Below are positions 34,333 through 44,405 of a DNA stretch of 64,000 nucleotides, one piece after another. Positions within the stretch are counted from its first letter, which is position 1; every line of letters begins with the position of its first letter. The notes under the pieces were generated by a model, which worked only from the letters and a program-made list of their open reading frames with translations, ran no database searches and was not told the DNA's origin. The translations under genes and the position numbers were made by a program. This DNA is from Paenibacillus tritici (GTDB lineage: Bacteria > Bacillota > Bacilli > Paenibacillales > Paenibacillaceae): NCBI RefSeq assembly GCF_013204885.1, contig NZ_JABMKX010000003.1, positions 310,001-374,000 on the forward strand. Direction: 5' to 3'.

Positions 34333-36996
34333 TCACTTTTGAAAGGTATATTCAAATCTGTACTCCCCCGAGCCTAGCGTAAGCTTCACCGCCTGCGCTA
34401 GCTGCTCTGCGGAATGAATGCCGCGGACCTGCTGAAGCTGCTGCCCGCTCTCCAGCACCCCGGGCAGCGCCGCGTCCGGCAGATACACAGTAGCCGAGGT
34501 ATTCGGCGGAACTACGGCGATCAGCTCTATCCGGCCGGAAGCTATCGTCCATTCGGAACGGATCTTCCCGTACATGGATTCCAGTCCGGCGGCAGCCGAG
34601 GTCAGTCCTCCCCCCGGATGAGGCTGGATCAGGAACTGCTTATAGCCCGGATAATCCTCCATCTGCTCGATACCGGCCACATAACGGTACAGGAAATCCC
34701 CTATCGCCCCGTAAGCATAATGATTGAAGGAATTCATATTCTTGCTCCAGAAGCTGCCGTCCTCCTTAATCCCGTCCCAATGCTCCCAGATCGTGGTTGC
34801 CCCGCGGGTGATCTGATACAGCCAGGACGGATAGTCGGTCTGCAGCAGAAGCTTGTAGGCAGCCTCCATATGGCCCGCGTCAGCCAGCACCAGATTCAGA
34901 TAAGGTGTGCCGACAAAACCTGTTGTCAGGTGATACCCGCTCTCTTCCAGCAGCCCGATAAGCCTCGCAACCGTATGTTCCTTCGCCGTCCCTTCGACCA
35001 GTCCGAACATTAATGCCAGCACACAGGCCGTCTGGGTAGCTGCACCGCCCTCTCCCGCCGGGATGATGAACGCCTGATTGAACGCAGCCTTGACCCCGCT
35101 GTGAAGCAGCGAGTAATGCTGTGCGTCTTCTGTCCGGCCCAGCACCTTCGCGGTCTTCTCCATGAGCTGAACCGAATAGGCATAGAAGGCTGTGGCGATA
35201 TAATTGCTGTCTGTAGCCCCCACATGACTGTCCGGCTTGGCGTCCAGACCCAGCCAGTCTCCGAAATGGACGCCGGTATTCCACAGGAACTCATCCGTTC
35301 CCTGCCGGCGGATATACTCCACCCAGCCCTGCATACTGCTGTATTGCTGCTCCAGAATCCGCTTATCGCCATAACACTGGTAGATCGTCCACGGACAGAT
35401 GACCGCCGCATCGCCCCAGGCCGCAGAGGAATACTCCTTCTCCCCCAGCACATGGGGAATCACGTATGGGACTCCGCCGTCCTCCTGCTGATCCGCTGAC
35501 AGATCTTTGAGCCATTTGCTGAAAAAGGGCGCCACATTCATCAGATATGCTGAAGTGCGGATGAACATCTGCGCGTCCCCGGTCCAGCCGAGCCGTTCGT
35601 CCCGCTGCGGGCAATCGGTCGGCACATCGACGAAATTGCCTTTTTGACCCCAGAGGATATTGTGCTGCAGCTGATTCAGTAGTGGATCGGAGCAGGTGAA
35701 GGTCCCGGTCGGCTCCATATCCGAATGCAGAACCACACCCGTGAAATTCTGTAACTCAGGCTGCGCGGGGAAGCCGATAAGCTGCACATAGCGGAAGCCC
35801 TGGAAGGTGAATCGCGGCTGATAGCTCTCTTGGCCCCCGCCTGCGGCAATATAGGTTACCGTCTGCCTGGCCGTACGGAGATTCTCGGTGTAGACATTGC
35901 CCTCCTGATCCAGCACCTCGAAATGCCGCAGCTGATATTCCTGCCCCGGCTCCCCTTCTACCGTGAACCGCAGCCAGCCGACCATATTCTGGCCCAGATC
36001 AAGCACGGTCTCACCCGCCGGAGTATGAATGAGGGCTACCGGTGTCAATTCCTGCACCGCCCTTACCGGAACATTCTCCTGTGCGAGCAGAATCTGTTTG
36101 GTATACGGAAGGATCTCCGCCGGCACCCAGCCCTTGTCGTCGTACTCCGGCTGGCTGAAGCCGCGCTGCTCCAGGCGGGCATCATAGGTCTCCCCATGAT
36201 ACAGCTCCGACATCAGAATCGGACCCGGCGATACCTTCCACTGCGGGCCCGTTCCGATGATCTGCTCCCCGCCATCCTCATAGGTGAGATGAAGCTGCAA
36301 GAGCAGCGCCGTACGGTCGCCATAGAGATGCTTTTGCTGATTCCAGCCCAGGTTACCTTTGTACCATCCGTTCCCGAGCCAGGCGCCAAGGACATTATTC
36401 CCCACCGCCAGCTGCCCGGTCATATCATACGTCTGGAACTGGAGGCGCTCTCTATAGCTGGTCCAGCCGGGGGTCAGAACCGCATCACCGACTCTTGCGC
36501 CGTTCAGCTCCAGCTCATACAGGCCGAGACTGGTCACATATATTCTGGCCTTGGTCACCTGCCGGTCCACCCGGAAATTCCCGCGCAGCAGCGGTACTTG
36601 ATCTGCGTGAACGTCCAGACAAGCCAGCGGAGCCGTAATCCATTCTGCCTCCCACTCCTCCGGCGAGAGCAGTCCCATCTCCCACCAGGCCGTCTCCGAC
36701 CACCCGGTTTGCCGGTTCTGCTGGTCCCATAGGGTAATCCGGTAATAATACCGCTGCCTGGACTGCAGCTCCAGCTCCTTCAGCTCCAGATGCAGAGACT
36801 CCCCGGACTCCACCCGGCCTGAATCCCATAATAAGCTGCTGCCGAAATCCTGTTCACCTGCAATCTGAATCTGATAGGCCTGCTGCCTCACATCACGCTC
36901 ATCCGCTCTCATCTGCCAGCTGATTCTTGGATAACGGATATCCAGCCCCAGCGGATTCTCCCTGTATTCCACACGCAGTTTTTGGACAGCTATCAT
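34333..36996 (-). CDS. Alpha-L-rhamnosidase, GH78
   Basis: The 887-residue enzyme releases terminal L-rhamnose. It has an N-terminal fibronectin-like domain (LRVEYRENPLGLDIRYPRISWQM), a lectin-like beta domain (about 140-320, GNGWYKGNLGW), and the (alpha/alpha)6 catalytic barrel (about 420-790). DVPTDCPQRDERLGWTGDAQMF holds the catalytic acid Glu. A C-terminal beta domain follows. No signal peptide is present, so substrate must be imported. The ATG at 36996 follows GAGGT. It stands alone without its own transporter or rhamnose catabolic genes. Confidence 0.94.
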   Translation of the reverse strand: MIAVQKLRVEYRENPLGLDIRYPRISWQMRADERDVRQQAYQIQIAGEQDFGSSLLWDSGRVESGESLHLELKELELQSRQRYYYRITLWDQQNRQTGWSETAWWEMGLLSPEEWEAEWITAPLACLDVHADQVPLLRGNFRVDRQVTKARIYVTSLGLYELELNGARVGDAVLTPGWTSYRERLQFQTYDMTGQLAVGNNVLGAWLGNGWYKGNLGWNQQKHLYGDRTALLLQLHLTYEDGGEQIIGTGPQWKVSPGPILMSELYHGETYDARLEQRGFSQPEYDDKGWVPAEILPYTKQILLAQENVPVRAVQELTPVALIHTPAGETVLDLGQNMVGWLRFTVEGEPGQEYQLRHFEVLDQEGNVYTENLRTARQTVTYIAAGGGQESYQPRFTFQGFRYVQLIGFPAQPELQNFTGVVLHSDMEPTGTFTCSDPLLNQLQHNILWGQKGNFVDVPTDCPQRDERLGWTGDAQMFIRTSAYLMNVAPFFSKWLKDLSADQQEDGGVPYVIPHVLGEKEYSSAAWGDAAVICPWTIYQCYGDKRILEQQYSSMQGWVEYIRRQGTDEFLWNTGVHFGDWLGLDAKPDSHVGATDSNYIATAFYAYSVQLMEKTAKVLGRTEDAQHYSLLHSGVKAAFNQAFIIPAGEGGAATQTACVLALMFGLVEGTAKEHTVARLIGLLEESGYHLTTGFVGTPYLNLVLADAGHMEAAYKLLLQTDYPSWLYQITRGATTIWEHWDGIKEDGSFWSKNMNSFNHYAYGAIGDFLYRYVAGIEQMEDYPGYKQFLIQPHPGGGLTSAAAGLESMYGKIRSEWTIASGRIELIAVVPPNTSATVYLPDAALPGVLESGQQLQQVRGIHSAEQLAQAVKLTLGSGEYRFEYTFQK

Positions 36997-37178
36997 GGAC
37001 CTCACCCCGTCTTTTCTAGGATTGACCCTATAAATATACAACGCTTTTCAGCTATTATAGAACCCAAGATTCGCTGCAAGACACGTAATCCTGAAGAAGG
37101 ATTGATGTTAGCAGCAAATAGTGTTAGGCTATCAACGGTAAACTCATCACTACTTCAGCTCCACAGAAAGGTAATTCT

Positions 37179-38918
37179 ATGATAAAAGTTGAACAACTGT
37201 CCTTCTCCTTTCCGCAAAAGGAGCTATATACAAACATCTCGTTCACGCTCGAAGAGGGGCAGCACTGCGCTTTCATCGGAACAAGCGGCAGCGGGAAAAG
37301 CACACTAATTGATATCCTGATGGACCCTGACCGGTACTTGTTCGATGGCAGGCTAGAGATGGAGCCCGGCTGCAGCATCGGGTATGTAAGCCAGTTCGCC
37401 CAGCCGGACACCTCTGCGGATACAACCGTTTTTGAATACATCGGGGCATCCTTCATTAAGCTCCAGAACGAAATCGAGTCGATCTGCTCTGAAATGGAAA
37501 CGTCATCCGACATAGAGCCGCTGCTGGACAAGTATCAATTGGCGCTGGACGCCTTTGATGCCATGGGCGGGAATGATTTCGAGAGCAACATTCATAAGCA
37601 GCTGAATCTGGCTAATCTCATGAAGCGAAGAGATCTGAAGGTATCCGATCTGAGCGGCGGGGAATTCAAGCTGGTTCAAGTCATGAAGGAAATGCTTAAC
37701 CGTCCCGACCTGATGATCATGGATGAGCCTGATGTATTCCTCGACTTCGATAACCTGAATGCGCTCAAGCAGCTGATTAATTCCCACAAAGGCATCCTGC
37801 TGGTGGTCACGCATAACCGGTATCTGCTGAATCATTGCTTCAACAAAATTATTCATCTGGAGAACATGGAGATTCAGGAGTACGACGGGCGGTATATCGA
37901 ATATAACTTCTCCCTGCTTCAGACCAAAATCGAGCTGCAGGAGCTCACTCTCGCTGAAAAGGAAGAAATTGAGCGAAACGAGAATATCATCGACAACCTT
38001 AGAGCTATCGCCACTTATAATTCAGAAGCCTCCCGGGGGAGAGCACTGAAGGCCAGAGTGAAATTTCAGGAACGGCTGGAAGCGCGCCGGATTAAAGCAC
38101 CCTTCGTAGATATTAAGCAGCCGGAGATCCATTTTGGAATAGATCATGATGTTCAGGACCTCACGGTGTTGAAGGTCGATCAGTATAGAGCCGCCTATGA
38201 TGAGCTGCTGCTCGACAAGGTGAGCTTTGAGATGAAGTCTACGGATAAGGTCGCCCTGATCGGTCCCAACGGTACCGGCAAAACGACGTTGCTGCGGGAT
38301 ATTGCCAACAACCATCCGGATTCTATTACGCTCCATGCGGATGCGAAAGTCGCTTACCTCTCTCAGCTTCAAGGCGAAGTGCTGAAGGATTCCAATACCC
38401 TGCTTGAAGAATTCATTGATGCCGGGATGTCCACTTATGATGAGATCCGGGCGCATCTTGCAGGCTATGGCTTTGAAAGGGAAATCCTCAACCAGCGCAT
38501 AGAATCTTTATCCGGCGGCGAGAAAAATCTGCTTCAATTGGCTAAGGTTGCTGTCAGTAATGCAGACCTGTTGCTCCTTGATGAGCCGACCAGCCATTTA
38601 GACACCTACACCCAAATCGCACTGGACCAGGCCATCCAGGACTACAAAGGTGCGATTCTCATGATCTCCCATGATTTTTATTCAGTGGTCAACGGGATGG
38701 ATTATGTGCTGATCATTGATGATAAGACTGTTAGAAGAATGACGATCAAAAAGTTCAAAAAGATGATCTATGCCCGGCATTTTGATAAGGACTATCTGGA
38801 GCTGGAACAGCAGAAAAAAGCATTGGAAACCAAAATCGAATTGGCTCTAAAAGCTACTGATTTCGAGCTTGCCCAAAGTTTGATGGATGAGCTGGAGGCG
38901 CTGATTAAGCTGCTGTAG
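37179..38918 (+). CDS. ABC-F subfamily ATPase
   Basis: The 579-residue soluble protein has two ABC ATPase domains and no membrane segment. Domain 1 has Walker A GTSGSGKST (about 33-41), signature LSGGE and Walker B LMIMDEP. Domain 2 has GPNGTGKTT (about 360), LSGGE and LLLLDEPTSHLD. The linker between them (about 245-300) is the helical P-site tRNA interaction region of ABC-F proteins, which act on ribosomes and in some cases protect against antibiotics. Antibiotic class cannot be told from sequence. AAAGG precedes the ATG. Confidence 0.88.
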   Translation: MIKVEQLSFSFPQKELYTNISFTLEEGQHCAFIGTSGSGKSTLIDILMDPDRYLFDGRLEMEPGCSIGYVSQFAQPDTSADTTVFEYIGASFIKLQNEIESICSEMETSSDIEPLLDKYQLALDAFDAMGGNDFESNIHKQLNLANLMKRRDLKVSDLSGGEFKLVQVMKEMLNRPDLMIMDEPDVFLDFDNLNALKQLINSHKGILLVVTHNRYLLNHCFNKIIHLENMEIQEYDGRYIEYNFSLLQTKIELQELTLAEKEEIERNENIIDNLRAIATYNSEASRGRALKARVKFQERLEARRIKAPFVDIKQPEIHFGIDHDVQDLTVLKVDQYRAAYDELLLDKVSFEMKSTDKVALIGPNGTGKTTLLRDIANNHPDSITLHADAKVAYLSQLQGEVLKDSNTLLEEFIDAGMSTYDEIRAHLAGYGFEREILNQRIESLSGGEKNLLQLAKVAVSNADLLLLDEPTSHLDTYTQIALDQAIQDYKGAILMISHDFYSVVNGMDYVLIIDDKTVRRMTIKKFKKMIYARHFDKDYLELEQQKKALETKIELALKATDFELAQSLMDELEALIKLL

Positions 38919-38989
38919 ACGGGTCTGGAAGACTTATAATATCATAGCGGAGGTTCGGGCAAGACAGTGCACCGGCCCGCCCAAGTTTG

Positions 38990-39017
38990 CAGAGTCAGCC
39001 TTTGGCGGCTCTGTTTT
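38990..39017 (+). terminator. Terminator after the ABC-F gene
   Basis: CAGAG...GCC pairs with GGC..CTCTG, followed by TTTT at 39014-39017. Confidence 0.55.
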
Positions 39018-39115
39018 GCTGTGTGCTTCCCTTGTTCGCCCTATGCATTGACAGCAGCGAAAAAAAATCGTTAAACTGGACATATCGCTTGGATCACAGC
39101 AGGGGGCAATCAGAC

Positions 39116-40870
39116 ATGAAGAAGCTTCTTCTATATCTGCATAAAATCCGTTTCAAAATGTTCGTAATCATTCTTGCCTGCATGCTGACGGTTGCGCTGT
39201 CCATCAGCCTGATTGCCTACAGGTATATTACAGACCTTCTGACCGAGAAACAGATGAGCCAGATGAAATCCTATGCCGACCGGCAGTTCGAGCAGCTGGA
39301 ACGGATTATGTCAGACATCAGAGCCCCGCTGGGACAACTCGCCGGAAAGCTGGCCGAGACCGACCAGTCCAGCGAAGCTGTAAAGGGCGTGCTCCGGATG
39401 TACCAGTACTCGGTGTATCCTTTTTCAAGAGGCATGTATTTCATTGCCCCCGATTATTCCATTTATGAAACTGCACAGACCACCGTGCTGCCTGATGCCC
39501 TTATGAATCAGCTTTTTGCCGGAGCAAGGTCCTCCTGGACCTCCTTGCAGACCTACGGCCCCTACCAATCCGAGAACAAAGGCCTTGTGCTCACCATTGC
39601 CGTAACCGTTTACAGAGGCATGGATGTTCAAGGAATACTGGCAGCCGACATTGACCTCCTGGCCATCAACGAGCTGATCACCGGTATGAACCCGTCCCCG
39701 ACAACGTCCACTTTGCTGTTCAACCGGGACCTGCAGCCGATCCTCAGCTCGGTCAAGGTCAGGCAGGATGAATACAGCGGTCTGTTTCCCCAGATTCAAA
39801 GCTTTCTTCTGCATAACGCGGACGGTGTCCTCCCCCTCTATAATGATCACGAAGAGTTCGTGGCGCTATTTGGCGGTCCCAATTCACAGGGCTGGCGGCT
39901 GGTCAGCTTTGTCGATAAGCAGGATATTCTCGCACCTGTCACCCGGCTCCGCTATTATGCCATCTACCTGGTTCTCTTCTTCATCCTGCTGTCACTGATT
40001 CTCTCTTTCCTGCTCGCCCGTTACATTGACGGCCCCATCTCCGGCCTTATCCTCCAGATGCGGCGGATCCAGAAGGGCAACCTCGGGCTGCGCGTCCAAT
40101 TGAAGAGGAAGGATGAATTCCGTACCCTGGCAGATTCCTTCAATATTATGCTGGACCATATCGGTGAGCTGATTGATGACAAGCTGCGGACGGAGAAGCT
40201 GAAGAAGCAATATGAGTTCCGTGCCTTGCAGGCTCAGATCAATCCGCATTTTCTCTATAATACCCTCAATTCTATTAATGCCCTGGTCGATCTGAAGCGG
40301 ACGGATGAAATCGCCAAGGTTCTGCATGCGCTGGTGAATCTGCTGGAATATTCAATGGGCAAAGGGGAAGCATTGACCAGTCTGGAGAAGGAGCTGGAAG
40401 GGTTAAGACATTATCTCTACCTGCAGCAGATCAGGTATCAGCACAAATTCGAAGTCAGCATTGACGTTGACGAAGCGCTGCTGGACTGCAAAATCATGAA
40501 GCTGACCCTTCAGCCGATTCTGGAGAATGCCATATTCCATGGAATCCGGGACAAACGGCGCGGAGAGGGCCATATTACAGTGCGCGGCAGGCTATTCAAC
40601 TCCAGACTGGTGCAGCTCTCTGTGGAGGACAACGGCACCGGAATTGCCCCGGAGCGTCTTGCCGGACTGCTGGACCCGCTAACGCCCCCACCTGCTGCTG
40701 CCGGAGACATCCCCCATTATTCTTCGATGGGCCTGCGGAATGTACACGAACGGCTGCAGTTGCATTTCGGTGAAGCTTATGGCCTGAAGATTGAGAGCGC
40801 AGAAGGCGCTGGTACGATAATCAACATTACCTTCCCGGCGGTGAGAGGAGAACAGACAGATGAGCAGTAA
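39116..40870 (+). CDS. YesM-type sensor histidine kinase
   Basis: The 584-residue kinase has a first membrane helix (about 15-38), an extracellular Cache-like sensor (about 40-280), a second helix (about 283-305) and a HAMP domain (ARYIDGPISGLILQMRRIQKGN, about 305-360). The His_kinase region follows with the phosphorylated His in QINPHFLYNTLNSI, then an ATPase domain (PILENAIFHGIRD, VEDNGTGI, SSMGLRNVHERLQLHFG). The ATG at 39116 has AGGGGG upstream. Its end overlaps the response regulator start by 11 bases, showing tight coupling. Confidence 0.93.
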   Translation: MKKLLLYLHKIRFKMFVIILACMLTVALSISLIAYRYITDLLTEKQMSQMKSYADRQFEQLERIMSDIRAPLGQLAGKLAETDQSSEAVKGVLRMYQYSVYPFSRGMYFIAPDYSIYETAQTTVLPDALMNQLFAGARSSWTSLQTYGPYQSENKGLVLTIAVTVYRGMDVQGILAADIDLLAINELITGMNPSPTTSTLLFNRDLQPILSSVKVRQDEYSGLFPQIQSFLLHNADGVLPLYNDHEEFVALFGGPNSQGWRLVSFVDKQDILAPVTRLRYYAIYLVLFFILLSLILSFLLARYIDGPISGLILQMRRIQKGNLGLRVQLKRKDEFRTLADSFNIMLDHIGELIDDKLRTEKLKKQYEFRALQAQINPHFLYNTLNSINALVDLKRTDEIAKVLHALVNLLEYSMGKGEALTSLEKELEGLRHYLYLQQIRYQHKFEVSIDVDEALLDCKIMKLTLQPILENAIFHGIRDKRRGEGHITVRGRLFNSRLVQLSVEDNGTGIAPERLAGLLDPLTPPPAAAGDIPHYSSMGLRNVHERLQLHFGEAYGLKIESAEGAGTIINITFPAVRGEQTDEQ

Positions 40871-42548
40871 TCCGGTTGTACTGGACAAAATCCGCTGTAT
40901 CGTGGTGGATGACGAGGCGCTGATCCGGGAACGGTTCCGTTATGCTTATCCGCTGGAGGAGCACGGGTTCGAGATCGTAGGTGAAGCGGAGGACGGCGAA
41001 GAAGCGCTGGAGCTATGCAGACAGCTCAGCCCGGATATCGTCATAACAGATGTGGTCATGCCAAGGATGAACGGCCTGGAGCTAACGGGGCAGTTGAAGC
41101 AGCAGATGCCAAGGATCAAGGTCATTATTCTGTCCAGCTTCCAGGAGTTTGAGTTCGCCCGCAAGGCCGTGATGTTAGGGGCGCTGGGATATCTGCTGAA
41201 GGTAACCTCAGGCTATCAGGAGCTGCTCGAAATCCTGGACCAGGCCCGCAGCGATATTGAGGCTGACCGTGAAAAGATGCTGTTGTCCATTGAGGAGCGC
41301 AGGCAGCTCCAGGACAGCCAGCCGCTGCTCCGCAAGCAGCTTATACTGGATATCCGCAGCGGAACGGTCCATTCTCTGACCCGGCTTAGCGGGACATGCG
41401 ATTATTTGCACTGGCAAAAACCGGCACCGGCCTTCGCCCTGGGAATGGTCAGTATTGACGGTTACAGCCGTCTGTCCCAGACCTTTCACCCGAAGGACCT
41501 CACACTGTTCAAATATGTAATGATGAGAATGATTGAGGAGCTTGCAGGGCAGAATGTCTCCTGCAATGTATTCGACTGGGACCCGCAGAGCATTGGTCTC
41601 TGGATACTGCTTCAGGAACCGGAGTGGCATGCAGAACAGCATAAGCTGTTCTATGAGAGCATCCTCCATCACGCCCGCAAATACCTGCCCTTTACCGTAT
41701 CGGTCCGGGTAAGTGCCGTACATCCGATGGATGCTTCACCGGAGGCATGGCCGGCAGCATTCGGCAGTGCATTTGAAGAATTGGAGCAATTGAATGCCGT
41801 GTTGTTCTATCACGGTCATGGCGGCTATCATGAGCATGACGCAGCGTACGGAGCCGGGAAAGAGAATGCCCCTGCCCCGGTGAGCCCTTCTTCCCCTGAT
41901 ATTCCGGATAACCCGGAGCTTCCCGACCCTGCCGAACGGCTTGACGGACTGGACGATCCCTCCCACCTTCAGCGGCTGGTGCATGAGGAATACATCCGGC
42001 CCATCGTCCGGTTGAAGCCGGAGCCGCAGGTGCTGCTCCGCTGGATGAAGGAGCTCACCCTGCGCTGGACGACTTCCGACTCCCATTCCCGCAGCCGCTA
42101 TCTCACCGGTACTGACGGTATCGAAACCATCCATGATACAGAGGAATTTCTGTTAAGTCTGTTCCTGTGGAGAGCGAGTGAGAGCCGCCTCTCCTTCGAC
42201 CAGCCGGTGCAGCGCTCCGAAATCCGCAAGGCGCTGAGTTATGTAGCGCATCATTACCAGGAGCCCATCAGTGTGGCGGATGTCAGCGGGTACACAGCCA
42301 TTAGCCCCAATTACTTCAGCCACCTGTTCAAGTCCCAGACCGGGATCAATTTCTCCGACTATGTCACCCGTTACCGGATTGAACGGTCCAAGCAATATCT
42401 TAGGGAAACCGATAAGCAGGTGGGTGAGATTGCCGAACAGGTCGGCATTCCCGATTATAAATATTTCGCCAGAATCTTCAGGCGGCTCACCGGCAAGACC
42501 CCCAGTCAATACCGGGAAGAGGAGGGTGCCTGGAAGGGCAAAAAGTAG
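40860..42548 (+). CDS. YesN-type response regulator with AraC DNA-binding domain
   Basis: The 562-residue regulator has a receiver domain (about 10-130; acidic pocket VDDE, phosphorylated Asp in DIVITDVVMPRMNG, Lys in LLKVTS). A long middle region carries a Pro/Asp/Glu-rich stretch (about 335-365). The C-terminal AraC domain (about 460-555) has two helix-turn-helix units (VADVSGYTAISPNYFSHLFKSQTG, VGEIAEQVGIPDYKYFARIFRRLTG). It probably activates the convergent ABC transporter operon at 42803-50561 (inferred from adjacency). Confidence 0.93.
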   Translation: MSSNPVVLDKIRCIVVDDEALIRERFRYAYPLEEHGFEIVGEAEDGEEALELCRQLSPDIVITDVVMPRMNGLELTGQLKQQMPRIKVIILSSFQEFEFARKAVMLGALGYLLKVTSGYQELLEILDQARSDIEADREKMLLSIEERRQLQDSQPLLRKQLILDIRSGTVHSLTRLSGTCDYLHWQKPAPAFALGMVSIDGYSRLSQTFHPKDLTLFKYVMMRMIEELAGQNVSCNVFDWDPQSIGLWILLQEPEWHAEQHKLFYESILHHARKYLPFTVSVRVSAVHPMDASPEAWPAAFGSAFEELEQLNAVLFYHGHGGYHEHDAAYGAGKENAPAPVSPSSPDIPDNPELPDPAERLDGLDDPSHLQRLVHEEYIRPIVRLKPEPQVLLRWMKELTLRWTTSDSHSRSRYLTGTDGIETIHDTEEFLLSLFLWRASESRLSFDQPVQRSEIRKALSYVAHHYQEPISVADVSGYTAISPNYFSHLFKSQTGINFSDYVTRYRIERSKQYLRETDKQVGEIAEQVGIPDYKYFARIFRRLTGKTPSQYREEEGAWKGKK

Positions 42549-42677
42549 TTTTTCAAACACGAAAGAAATCGCCCTCCTTTCATGTGGCTGGCCGGACGGC
42601 AGCGATCCTACTTTCGCCCCCAAATCCCTTCAGTCGTGCAAATCTTGAAGCCCAGCTTACCCAACCCAAAAGACAAA

Positions 42678-42712
42678 AAACCAGCGATCCCAATAACGGG
42701 AATCGCTGGTTT
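42678..42712. terminator. Bidirectional terminator
   Basis: AAACCAGCGATCCC (42678-42691) pairs with GGGAATCGCTGGTTT (one offset base), serving the response regulator gene on the plus strand and the transporter operon on the minus strand. The rest of 42549-42802 shows nothing. Confidence 0.8.
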
Positions 42713-42802
42713 CTTAACGTTTGAAGCTTTTGAGAAATTTGATAGCTGAATGGTCAGTAGAATATTTACTTTAGGACTGCTCTTCGTTACCCGGTTATAA
42801 TT

Positions 42803-44341
42803 CTACAAGGCGTCTCCTGCAACCAAGAGCTCAAAAACAGAGCCTGCGGCAAACAGCGTTCCATCCTTCGGCTTAAACGTAACGGAGGTCACGGCGGCGT
42901 TGTTCTTCCACCGGCCGCCGTACAAGGCCAGCCGTCCGCCGGAAGCGCCGATCAGGGACAGAATATGCTTATGCCGGTCAGTGTCGGCATGCCGGACAAC
43001 GGCAAGCGCTCCGCAGCCGTACTGCCCGGCTTCCGCTTCACCGCCGGGGATAACCCCGATTTCATTATCGCTTTGCAGCGCCGTCTCATGAGTATGCTCA
43101 CTGGCTGACGCCCGGCGGACAGCATAGCTGGCAGCGGAAGCATCACCGTTCAGCTCCATCAGCAGCCGGTCCTCTTTCCCGGCGCCATTGGTTCTGGCAA
43201 CGGCCACCGCCCGCAGCCCTACAGCTCCTGCCGGAACCTGGAGCGTAACGGAGGCTTCGCCGGAGGCAGATACAACATGCCGGGCAGCCGGTACTTCAGA
43301 TTTATAGGCGCTGATGATCGACCCGGGCAGATAATATTCCCCGCCTATGCCTGGGAAGTAATGGAGGTGATTCAGCGCGTCCGTGTTCCTTCTGCGGCCG
43401 TTCTCCTGGCTGACCGGATAGAAGACCTCTTCAAATTCGGCATGCTGGCTCATCCACGGCTTATGGAAGACGGTACTCCGGTACTCCGGGTACATGACGA
43501 CCAGATTGCCGAAGGAATCCGCAGGGGCTGCAGCGGCGGTTGACCAGCCCACCCGCTTCTCCGTGAAAAATTCATCAATGATTTTATTGTCCGCTATCCC
43601 CTCACCGCCCAAACGCTGAATGGGATAATTGGCGGAGGCCGTATCATTATTAAGCTGCTGATAGACCCGGTCGCCCTGACGGGTGACCAGGTTCTGACTG
43701 GATCTTAGATGCATCAGCAGGAGCAGATGATTGGCATCTGAAGGCAGGGTGCCAAAGGTGAATTTCTTCGACCGTTCGTCAGGCAGACGGTCCGCAGCCA
43801 GCCGTGCCTCATCTACCGCATACAGGGTCACAATAGAACCGGCAGCCCACTGGTTGACGCCGCCGGGAACATTCTGCCAGGGCCGCAGGGTAATGGAACT
43901 GATAGCCGCCGTGCTCTCCCAGGCCCCCGAATGACGCTGCAATCTTGTCTCCAGGGAAGAGCCCATCGTCTGCCATAACTTCAGGTTGTCGGTGCGGAAG
44001 GCAAACGGAAACAGCAGATAGCCGCCTCCGTAACCGGCAGCTGCCGGAGGAACGTCCACACCCTGTGCAGCATTAATATTCGTAGTGCTTACTGTTGTTA
44101 CTGCCGAGCCGGCCGCCGTGAATTCCCTGCGGTTATAGTGGCTGGCCGTATCGCCATTCAGAATGACCTCGCAGAATCTGCGCTCGGTGTAGGTCTGCGC
44201 GGCGTTCACCTCAACTACCAGATGGCGCGTGCCAGCAGGCACGAGGCTGGCCAGGGAAGTGAAGGTTACGGCAAGCTCCGGTGCACTCTCCACCCGGATT
44301 TCAGCAATACGGACAAGCGGCAGTGCAGAAAGAATAGTCAT
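42803..44341 (-). CDS. Protein with three copies of a phage-fibre-like beta domain
   Basis: The 512-residue protein is built of three repeats (about 1-165, 170-345, 350-512). Each has a segment like VILNGDTASHYN (also QQLNNDTASANYP and MELNGDASAASYA), a middle strand such as LVVMYPEYRSTVFHKPW, and a closing block like AAISSITLRPW...WAAGSIVTLYAV or AAVTSVTFKPKDGTLFAAGSVFELLV. The same pattern occurs as a single domain in tail-fibre and appendage proteins of phages. No signal peptide, membrane helix or catalytic motif is visible. It is the last gene of the ABC transporter operon; AAAGGAG precedes the ATG. Function is unknown. Confidence 0.7.
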   Translation of the reverse strand: MTILSALPLVRIAEIRVESAPELAVTFTSLASLVPAGTRHLVVEVNAAQTYTERRFCEVILNGDTASHYNRREFTAAGSAVTTVSTTNINAAQGVDVPPAAAGYGGGYLLFPFAFRTDNLKLWQTMGSSLETRLQRHSGAWESTAAISSITLRPWQNVPGGVNQWAAGSIVTLYAVDEARLAADRLPDERSKKFTFGTLPSDANHLLLLMHLRSSQNLVTRQGDRVYQQLNNDTASANYPIQRLGGEGIADNKIIDEFFTEKRVGWSTAAAAPADSFGNLVVMYPEYRSTVFHKPWMSQHAEFEEVFYPVSQENGRRRNTDALNHLHYFPGIGGEYYLPGSIISAYKSEVPAARHVVSASGEASVTLQVPAGAVGLRAVAVARTNGAGKEDRLLMELNGDASAASYAVRRASASEHTHETALQSDNEIGVIPGGEAEAGQYGCGALAVVRHADTDRHKHILSLIGASGGRLALYGGRWKNNAAVTSVTFKPKDGTLFAAGSVFELLVAGDAL

Positions 44342-44405
44342 GAATAATCGCTCCTTTGGATTATAGGATGGATAACTTATGCTTGCTTGTTCAAAAACAG
44401 ACTGC

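Noticed and set aside
40860..40870. Frameshift between histidine kinase and response regulator
   Set aside because: The 11-base overlap leaves both proteins complete; this is normal translational coupling.
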